Source of the DNA: an uncultured Ruminococcus sp.
Lineage (GTDB): Bacteria; Bacillota; Clostridia; Oscillospirales; Acutalibacteraceae
Length of the DNA stretch: 6,165 nt
Assembly: GCA_902772795.1 (NCBI GenBank)
Contig: CACYBZ010000146.1
Coordinates: forward strand, 1-6,165
Reading direction: 5' to 3'
In this document: in pieces, positions 1-3,958 of the stretch
How the letters are laid out: each line of letters starts with the position of its first letter
Position numbering within the stretch: the stretch's first letter is position 1
Made by a program: the position numbers and the translations under genes
The notes under the pieces: generated by a model
The model's database searches: none
What the model saw: the letters and a program-made list of their open reading frames with translations, nothing else
What the model was told of the DNA's origin: nothing

Positions 1-346
1 ACCAGGGGCAGCACAATCAGCCCAACACCTCACAGGATATTTTGTCTTGTTTATCTGGGCGGCACTGTTCAACGGATTTAACGTCAGAGATGACGGTTTC
101 GGCATATTCAGAGGACTTAGCGAAAACACAGGTTTCTTAAAAGTATTCTTTATCATTATTGCGGTACAGTTCTGTATTGTCAACGCAGCGGTTATTCCAC
201 TTGAAGCGTTCCACTTTATCGGTGAAATGTTCAGCTGTACACCGTTTGATGCAGCAGGCTGGGGCGTTGTCATTTTGCTTGCTATAACGATGATACCTGT
301 TGATTTGCTGAGAAAAGCAATTACCAATGCGGTAACAAAAAAATAA
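1..346 (+). CDS. P-type cation (calcium-type) ATPase, C-terminal end, 5' partial
   Basis: This is the last part of a membrane cation pump, in frame from base 2 to a TAA at 344-346, about 114 residues; the start and all catalytic domains lie left of the window. What is seen: a segment FNGFNVRDDGFGIFRGL resembling the FNEFNAR...NVFRG stretch in the C-terminal transmembrane domain of PMCA/SERCA-like bacterial ATPases, followed by a hydrophobic helix (FLKVFFIIIAVQFCIVNAAV), a short polar loop (GEMFSCTPFDAAGW) and a last helix (GVVILLAITMIPVDLL) ending in a basic tail. This matches the Cation_ATPase_C domain, which in the family forms the last helices of the transport channel. Ion choice cannot be read from this fragment; calcium is inferred from resemblance. 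A TTG at 47 is an internal codon and not a start, because the frame is open to the left edge. A hairpin terminator follows 24 bases after the stop. Confidence 0.85.
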   Translation, partial: PGAAQSAQHLTGYFVLFIWAALFNGFNVRDDGFGIFRGLSENTGFLKVFFIIIAVQFCIVNAAVIPLEAFHFIGEMFSCTPFDAAGWGVVILLAITMIPVDLLRKAITNAVTKK

Positions 347-369
347 GTTATTAACCCTTTATCAGAGAA

Positions 370-407
370 AAGATGTGTGATATAATATATCGCACATCTT
401 ATTTTTT
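370..407 (+). terminator. Rho-independent terminator after the P-type ATPase gene
   Basis: A 14-15 bp, AT-rich stem runs from AAGATGTGTGATAT (370-383) to its partner ending CGCACATCTT (391-400), with one G-T wobble and a tiny loop, followed by ATTTTTT (401-407). It lies 24 bases after the ATPase stop codon, as expected for an intrinsic terminator. The stem is long but weak at its tip, and that tip contains an extended -10 promoter motif (see separate entry), so the dyad could also be an operator. Confidence 0.75.
378..386 (+). promoter_or_regulatory. Possible extended -10 promoter for the HAD gene, inside the terminator dyad
   Basis: TGATATAAT at 378-386 is a perfect extended -10 (TGnTATAAT). 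The matching -35 position (358-363, TTTATC) agrees with TTGACA at only three of six bases, which extended -10 promoters can tolerate. If used, transcription would start near 393 and give a leader of about 135 bases that carries the repeat at 411-499 before the HAD gene. It is the only plausible promoter I see between the ATPase and HAD genes, but the motif may be a by-product of the AT-rich hairpin tip. Confidence 0.35.
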
Positions 408-410
408 AGC

Positions 411-499
411 ATTGCCAAATTTGCGAAAGCAAATTTTCACAAAAAGTTTTGCCCCGCTTTTCCAAAAGCGGGTGGGGTCGAGGGGCGAAGCCCTTAAAC
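411..499 (+). repeat. Multi-hairpin intergenic repeat, copy 1
   Basis: Three consecutive hairpins can be drawn. Hairpin 1 is AAATTTGC (417-424), loop GAAA, GCAAATTT (429-436). Hairpin 2 is CCCGCTTTT (453-461), loop CC, AAAAGCGGG (464-472). Hairpin 3 is AGGGGC (481-486), loop GAA, GCCCTT (490-495), with one G-T wobble. A shared TGGGGTC linker lies between hairpins 2 and 3. The same arrangement recurs at 1604-1712. It sits between the ATPase terminator and the ribosome site of the HAD gene, ending 28 bases before that start codon. It encodes no supportable protein; the minus-strand frame through it is a by-product. Its role is unknown. Confidence 0.85.
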
Positions 500-527
500 T
501 ATCAGGATAAGAAATGGAGCAGTACTC

Positions 528-1316
528 ATGATAATTTTTCATACAGACCTTGATAATACGCTGATTTATTCTTACAAGCACGACATCGGAAATGAAAAAC
601 GATGTGTAGAAATTTATCAGGGCAGAGAAATTTCCTTTGTCACGCTGAAAACATGGGAAGCACTGAAAACGCTGAAAGAAAAAATCATTATTGTTCCCAC
701 AACAACACGCACCGTTGAACAATATCAACGAATCAATTTCGAGATGGGAAAATTTCCGTATGCTCTTGTGTGCAACGGAGGGGTGTTGCTGGAACACGGC
801 GAGGAAAATCAGGACTGGTACGAGGAATCTTATCGACTGGTGGAAGATTGTCAGAGGGAAATGGAAAAATCCCGTTATCTGTTGACAGACGACACGAACA
901 GAATTTTTGAAGTCAGAAATATACGGAATTTGTTTGTTTTTACAAAGAGCAGGAATCCCGTTCAGACAGTAGCTATGCTGAAACATCATCTCCATACAGA
1001 ATCCCTTGACGTATTTCATAACGGAATGAAAGTCTATGTTGTGCCGAAACAGTTAAGTAAAGGTATGGCGGTACAGCGTTTTCGGAAGAAGATACAGGCA
1101 GACAGGATTATTTCGGCAGGTGACAGTGAATTTGATATTTCTATGCTGAACTGTTCAGATATTGCCATTGCTCCGCAATCGTTGCAAGAAAGTCATCAGC
1201 TTTCTAAAAACGTCATCGTAATGGATAGTGAACAACTTTTTTCAGAAAGTCTTTTGCAATATATCGCAAAAAAATTTCAATTTTATACCAGCAGTGTAAT
1301 GACAAATAAAAAATAA
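528..1316 (+). CDS. HAD-superfamily hydrolase, Cof/sucrose-phosphatase-like
   Basis: A 262-residue soluble protein, probably a phosphatase. All four HAD motifs are visible: DLDNT at 7-11 (D7 as nucleophile, D9 as acid/base), the Thr cluster at 58-60 in VPTTTRT as motif II, K178 in LSKGMA as motif III, and GDSEFD at 198-203 (D199, D203) as the magnesium-binding motif IV. The NGG at 83-85, just after the second core strand, and the roughly 90-residue insert before K178 fit a C2-type cap, as in Cof-like and sucrose- or mannosylglycerate-phosphatase-like members. Length is normal for that group. The cap decides substrate and I cannot read it, so the substrate is unknown. The ATG at 528 is preceded by GGAG (516-519) at 8 bases. 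The last codons overlap the promoter of the next unit (1299-1327). A terminator separates it from the ATPase gene, so a shared operon with that pump is unlikely. Confidence 0.88.
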   Translation: MIIFHTDLDNTLIYSYKHDIGNEKRCVEIYQGREISFVTLKTWEALKTLKEKIIIVPTTTRTVEQYQRINFEMGKFPYALVCNGGVLLEHGEENQDWYEESYRLVEDCQREMEKSRYLLTDDTNRIFEVRNIRNLFVFTKSRNPVQTVAMLKHHLHTESLDVFHNGMKVYVVPKQLSKGMAVQRFRKKIQADRIISAGDSEFDISMLNCSDIAIAPQSLQESHQLSKNVIVMDSEQLFSESLLQYIAKKFQFYTSSVMTNKK

Positions 1317-1327
1317 TGTGTTATAAT
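1299..1327 (+). promoter_or_regulatory. Strong sigma-A-type promoter with extended -10
   Basis: The -35 box is ATGACA (1299-1304, five of six bases of TTGACA), the spacer is exactly 17 bases, and the -10 is TATAAT (1322-1327), preceded by TG at 1319-1320 to give an extended -10. It overlaps the last codons and stop of the HAD gene. The predicted start of transcription is near 1334, leaving a leader of about 50 bases before the small ORF at 1384. This is the best promoter in the window. Confidence 0.8.
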
Positions 1328-1383
1328 GCGAAACAGGAGAATAAAAGAATCCGAATGATAAATCTTAGAAAGGAGAAAACACC

Positions 1384-1518
1384 ATGACATTTGCATATCT
1401 TCGCCAATTACATGAAAAATATGATAGTCAGCTGATAGCTTTGCTAAATGATGAGCAGGGCTTTAGTGTGTTACGCCTTTATAAGAGAACGGAAAAAATC
1501 AGAAAGCGAAAATTCTGA
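1384..1518 (+). CDS. Small protein of 44 residues, function unknown
   Basis: An ATG at 1384 opens a 44-codon frame ending in TGA at 1516-1518. I do not recognise the protein. It begins MTFAYLRQLHEKYDSQLIAL, reads as a likely amphipathic helix in its first half, and ends in a strongly basic tail (LYKRTEKIRKRKF), which would suit binding to nucleic acid or to an acidic surface. There is no signal peptide or membrane segment. Support for it being a real gene comes from context: AGGAG (1371-1375) lies 8 bases before the ATG, a near-consensus promoter lies upstream (1299-1327), and a strong terminator follows (1546-1584), so promoter, ribosome site, frame and terminator form a self-contained unit of about 250 bases. 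A weak hairpin (1500-1534) overlaps the stop codon. A 10-codon frame starting at ATG 1355 ends in the ATGA overlap at 1384-1387 and could couple translation, but its ribosome site is badly spaced. Alternatives are the remnant of a longer gene, or an RNA whose coding is incidental. Confidence 0.6.
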   Translation: MTFAYLRQLHEKYDSQLIALLNDEQGFSVLRLYKRTEKIRKRKF

Positions 1519-1545
1519 AAAAGGAATTTTTCTGTGATTATTCAG

Positions 1546-1584
1546 TAGCCGTTTGTCTTGATAAAGGCAGACGGCTATTTTTTT
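1546..1584 (+). terminator. Rho-independent terminator after the 44-codon gene
   Basis: The stem TAGCCGTTTGTCT (1546-1558) pairs with GGCAGACGGCTA and the base before it (1565-1577): 13 bp with two G-T wobbles and a loop of six. Seven T residues follow (1578-1584). This is a textbook intrinsic terminator, 27 bases after the stop of the small ORF, and it should isolate that unit from rtcB downstream. Confidence 0.88.
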
Positions 1585-1603
1585 CGGCAATACTGTATTG
1601 TTC

Positions 1604-1712
1604 AAGAATTTGTGAAAGCAAATTCTTCTGAAAGTTTTGTCCACTTTTTCAAAAGTGGTGGGGTTCAGGGGCAAAGCCCCTGATGGGATTTTTAAGGGCG
1701 AAGCCCTTAAAC
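1604..1712 (+). repeat. Multi-hairpin intergenic repeat, copy 2 (longer form)
   Basis: Four consecutive hairpins can be drawn. The first is AAGAATTTG (1604-1612) with CAAATTCTT (1619-1627). The second is CCACTTTT (1641-1648), loop TC, AAAAGTGG (1651-1658). The third is CAGGGGC (1666-1672), loop AAA, GCCCCTG (1676-1682). The fourth is TTTAAGGGC (1691-1699), loop GAA, GCCCTTAAA (1703-1711), a perfect 9-bp palindrome. The first two match copy 1 (411-499) in order and spacing, and the fourth ends exactly as copy 1 does (GCGAAGCCCTTAAAC). Copy 2 therefore has one extra GGGC...GCCC unit. It ends 31 bases before the rtcB start, as copy 1 does before the HAD gene. I see no convincing sigma-A promoter for rtcB between the terminator at 1584 and this element. 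Confidence 0.87.
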
Positions 1713-1743
1713 ACAAAATCAATTATAAAAGGGAGTCATTACG

Positions 1744-2940
1744 ATGGAAATAAAAGGAAAAGTCAATACAGCGGTATGTTTTGCGAAAGTCATAGAAGAT
1801 GAAGCGGTGGAGCAAATCAGAAGAATGTGCGATTATGACTTTACGCAGGGGAGTAAAATCAGGATTATGCCTGACGTTCACGCAGGAAAAGGCTGTACCA
1901 TAGGAACAACAATGACGATAACAGATAAAGCCGTTCCGAATGTTGTAGGAGTAGATATCGGTTGCGGAATGTATACGGTCAATCTGGGCAAAAGACAGCT
2001 TGATTTGGAAAAACTTGATGAAATTGCCCATTACATTCCGTCAGGAACAAGTGTATGGAACGGCAGACAAGAAGCGTTTGACCTGACAACCTTGAAATGT
2101 TACCGCTATCTGAAAGATACCAGAAGACTGGAAAGAAGTCTGGGAACACTGGGTGGCGGAAATCACTTTATCGAAGTAGATAAGTCGTCAGACGGAACAA
2201 ATTATCTGGTCATTCATTCAGGAAGCAGAAATTTAGGTAAGCAGGTCGCCGAATATTATCAGGGACTGGCGGTTGAACTGAATGCCGGTAAAGAAGAATA
2301 CTACGAAATGAGAGATAAAATCATTGCCGAGTACAAGGCACAGGGCAGAAGAAAAGAAATTCAGAAAGCTCTTGATGAACTGGTCTGGAACAAGATAGAC
2401 AGTGAAATTCCTGACGATTTGTGTTATGTCTACGGAAAATACCTGAGAGATTATCTTCATGATGTCACAATATGTCAGGCATTTGCCAGACGCAACAGAG
2501 AAAAAATGGCAGAAATCATTACAGGAAAATTACACTGTCCGTATGGGGAAAGTTTCCATACCATTCACAACTACATTGATACCGACGAAATGATATTAAG
2601 AAAAGGGGCAATATCAGCCCACAAAGGTGAAAAAGTGCTTATTCCGATAAATATGCGTGACGGAAGCGTCATAGCCATGGGAAAAGGCAATCCCGAATGG
2701 AACTATTCTGCACCGCACGGAGCAGGAAGAATCATGTCCAGAAGCAAGGCAAAAGAAACCTTAAATCTTGAAACATACAAAGAAGAAATGGCAGGAATCT
2801 ATACTACTTCCGTCAATGAAAAAACACTTGACGAAGCACCTATGGCATACAAATCACTTTATGATATTATCGATGTCATACAGGAAGCGGTAGAGGTAAT
2901 AGAAGTAATGAAACCGATTTACAATTTCAAAGCCAATTAG
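1744..2940 (+). CDS. rtcB: RtcB-family RNA-splicing ligase
   Basis: A 398-residue cytoplasmic protein of about the length of E. coli RtcB (408). The family joins RNA ends carrying a 2',3'-cyclic phosphate or 3'-phosphate to 5'-OH ends, using GTP and manganese through a guanylylated histidine. The landmarks are all present: MPDVHAGKG (42-50), GVDIGCGM (69-76, with metal ligands D71 and C74), GTLGGGNHFIEV (134-145, N140 and H141), IHSGSRNLG (157-165, H158), TIHNYID (273-279, H275), RKGAISAHKGE (286-296) and SAPHGAGRIMSRSKAK (322-337), where H325 corresponds to the guanylylated H337 of E. coli. The APMAYK motif (365-370) near the C-terminus is also typical. Nothing needed for catalysis is missing. 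The ATG is preceded by GGGAG (1731-1735) at 8 bases. A repeat element lies just upstream, and a helix-turn-helix gene follows 9 bases after the stop, suggesting an operon. No rtcA, archease or sigma-54 activator rtcR is seen here. Confidence 0.95.
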   Translation: MEIKGKVNTAVCFAKVIEDEAVEQIRRMCDYDFTQGSKIRIMPDVHAGKGCTIGTTMTITDKAVPNVVGVDIGCGMYTVNLGKRQLDLEKLDEIAHYIPSGTSVWNGRQEAFDLTTLKCYRYLKDTRRLERSLGTLGGGNHFIEVDKSSDGTNYLVIHSGSRNLGKQVAEYYQGLAVELNAGKEEYYEMRDKIIAEYKAQGRRKEIQKALDELVWNKIDSEIPDDLCYVYGKYLRDYLHDVTICQAFARRNREKMAEIITGKLHCPYGESFHTIHNYIDTDEMILRKGAISAHKGEKVLIPINMRDGSVIAMGKGNPEWNYSAPHGAGRIMSRSKAKETLNLETYKEEMAGIYTTSVNEKTLDEAPMAYKSLYDIIDVIQEAVEVIEVMKPIYNFKAN

Positions 2941-2949
2941 TGAAAGGAA

Positions 2950-3186
2950 ATGATGGCGATGGTCACTATACCGACCATAGATATGGTCAGAACAGGAAAA
3001 AATATAGAAACACTCCGCATTAAAAATGGTATGAGTGTAAAAGATATACAGAAAATTTTCGGATTTGTCACACCGCAGGCAATCTACAAATGGCAGCACG
3101 GAACATCTTTGCCGACAGTGGATAACCTTGTCATTTTATCTATGGTATTTCATGTTTCCATAGAGGAAATTTTAATTATCAAATAG
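2950..3186 (+). CDS. Small Cro/C1-type (XRE) helix-turn-helix protein
   Basis: A protein of up to 78 residues that is almost wholly one HTH_3 domain. Counting from the first ATG, helix 1 covers about 15-26 (TGKNIETLRIKN), the HTH pair is SVKDIQKIFG (29-38) plus the recognition helix in TPQAIYKWQHG (41-51), then the conserved SLPTVDNLVILSMVF (53-67) and HVSIEEILII. No other domain is present, so it should bind DNA alone or as a dimer, as a local repressor or accessory regulator. It starts 9 bases after the rtcB stop and is probably co-transcribed with rtcB; control of that operon is an inference. The start is uncertain: ATG codons lie at 2950, 2953 and 2959, and the ribosome site AAAGGA (2943-2948) is too close to the first, so 2953 or 2959 may be used. 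The mature N-terminus may therefore be MAMVT or MVTIP. Confidence 0.82.
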   Translation: MMAMVTIPTIDMVRTGKNIETLRIKNGMSVKDIQKIFGFVTPQAIYKWQHGTSLPTVDNLVILSMVFHVSIEEILIIK

Positions 3187-3190
3187 ACCG

Positions 3191-3231
3191 CAAAGGACTT
3201 TTCACTTTTGAAAGAGGTGAAAAGTCCTTTG
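3191..3231. terminator. Hairpin between convergent genes, likely bidirectional terminator
   Basis: A perfect 15-bp stem, CAAAGGACTTTTCAC (3191-3205) with its exact complement (3217-3231), encloses an 11-base loop. It starts 4 bases after the helix-turn-helix gene and ends 6 bases before the minus-strand DUF1810 stop, so it can serve both strands. The following T-tracts are weak (TTATTGTC on plus, CGGTCTATTT on minus), so part of its role may be to protect mRNA 3' ends. Confidence 0.7.
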
Positions 3232-3237
3232 TTATTG

Positions 3238-3678
3238 TCAGATATCTTTACGTAGTTCAATGAGAAACAGGGTTTGTTTGTCGGCTTGACCGTCGAAGAA
3301 AGTGTTGAGTACTTCAGAAAAAACAGGGTCGCTGTTTTCTGTCATACTGAAAAGTGTCATACAAGAGCGTAATTTTATATCGTCCGGATAACCGCCCATA
3401 ATTTCTTCCACCGATTTGTCCTGATGAAGCAACAATAATTTTGAAATTTTTATAAGGTTATTACGCAGATAGTCATTGGCAAGAAACGCCTCAGCCTCAT
3501 CAATATTTTCGATACCATAATAGTCAGAGTTAAAACTACTACCCAGACCTTTCAGCTGAGGAAAAATATACCATATCCAATGACTTATTTTGTGACCGTT
3601 CTTCATCTCTTCAAAAGCCAGTGAATAATCTCTTTGTTGTGCGGTGATAAACCTTGTTAAATCGAATATCTTTTCCAT
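3238..3678 (-). CDS. DUF1810 family protein
   Basis: A 146-residue, mainly helical, soluble protein with the DUF1810 pattern from end to end: LTRFITAQQRDYSLAFEEM (7-25), the family signature SHWIWYIFPQLKGLG (32-46), YYGIENIDEAEAFLAND (53-69), then PDDIKLRSCMTLF (98-110) and PVFSEVLNTFFDGQADKQTL (118-137). Length is typical for a complete single-domain member. The biochemical role of the family is not established to my knowledge; some entries carry the name calpastatin, which I regard as misleading. The invariant His-Trp and the Lys-Leu-Arg-Ser segment look like candidate functional residues, but that is inference. The ATG at 3678 is preceded on the minus strand by AGGAG (complement of 3687-3692) at about 8 bases. 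It converges on the rtcB operon and has its own promoter at 3720-3749, so it is probably regulated separately. Confidence 0.88.
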   Translation of the reverse strand: MEKIFDLTRFITAQQRDYSLAFEEMKNGHKISHWIWYIFPQLKGLGSSFNSDYYGIENIDEAEAFLANDYLRNNLIKISKLLLLHQDKSVEEIMGGYPDDIKLRSCMTLFSMTENSDPVFSEVLNTFFDGQADKQTLFLIELRKDI

Positions 3679-3719
3679 TAATCATCTCTCCTGAATATGA
3701 GCATTATACTTCCAGATAT

Positions 3720-3749
3720 AGTATACATTAACCATAATATCAAAGTCAA
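3720..3749 (-). promoter_or_regulatory. Promoter of the DUF1810 gene
   Basis: On the minus strand, TTGACT (3749 to 3744, five of six bases) is followed after 18 bases by TATACT (3725 to 3720, five of six). Transcription would start near 3713, leaving a leader of about 35 bases with the ribosome site. A second -10-like TATAAT lies at 3708 to 3703 but has no good -35, so it is less likely. Confidence 0.6.
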
Positions 3750-3878
3750 TAGAGTTTACATAAATGAAAAAATTTAACTGACAACAGGACATACCGAGAT
3801 TATCAAGAAAGAAAATATCAATAAATTATAAATTTTTAATTAATTTGGTAAAAAGGGATTTTATTTTTTAAAAATAAG

Positions 3879-3887
3879 TGGTATAAT
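3879..3887 (+). promoter_or_regulatory. Extended -10 promoter of the penicillin-binding protein gene
   Basis: TGGTATAAT (3879-3887) is a perfect extended -10. The -35 position (3859-3864, TTTTAT) is poor, in line with dependence on the TG element and the A/T-rich upstream stretch. Transcription would start near 3894 with a leader of about 65 bases. The rest of the 280-base divergent spacer (3679-3958) is AT-rich and holds no supportable gene. Confidence 0.65.
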
Positions 3888-3958
3888 AACAAAAGTTGTA
3901 TTCATTTGTTTTTACCTGACATATGTACAAGAGAAGTTAATGGAGGTTTGGGTTCCTT

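Noticed and set aside
411..499. The repeat as a tRNA or CRISPR array
   Set aside because: The hairpins do not form a cloverleaf with an acceptor stem, and there are no regular spacers; only one copy is present per site.
399..1019. 206-codon minus-strand frame across the HAD gene and repeat copy 1
   Set aside because: It is antisense to a HAD gene with all catalytic motifs. Its C-terminal end is only a translation of the repeat, and it has no supporting upstream signals.
1..1316. A ter-type stress operon joining the calcium ATPase and HAD phosphatase
   Set aside because: A terminator separates the two genes, and no TerD, ATP-grasp or phosphoribosyltransferase partner is visible.
1471..1722. 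83-codon minus-strand frame with a peptide resembling the one from the repeat in 399-1019
   Set aside because: The resemblance comes from both frames reading through the same hairpin repeat on the minus strand, not from a protein family; it also crosses the terminator at 1546-1584.
1724..1729. TATAAA as a -10 box for rtcB
   Set aside because: It abuts the ribosome site, and the -35 position (AAGCCC) does not match.
1723..2031. 102-codon minus-strand frame inside rtcB
   Set aside because: It is antisense to the conserved RtcB N-terminal motifs, and no recognisable domain appears.
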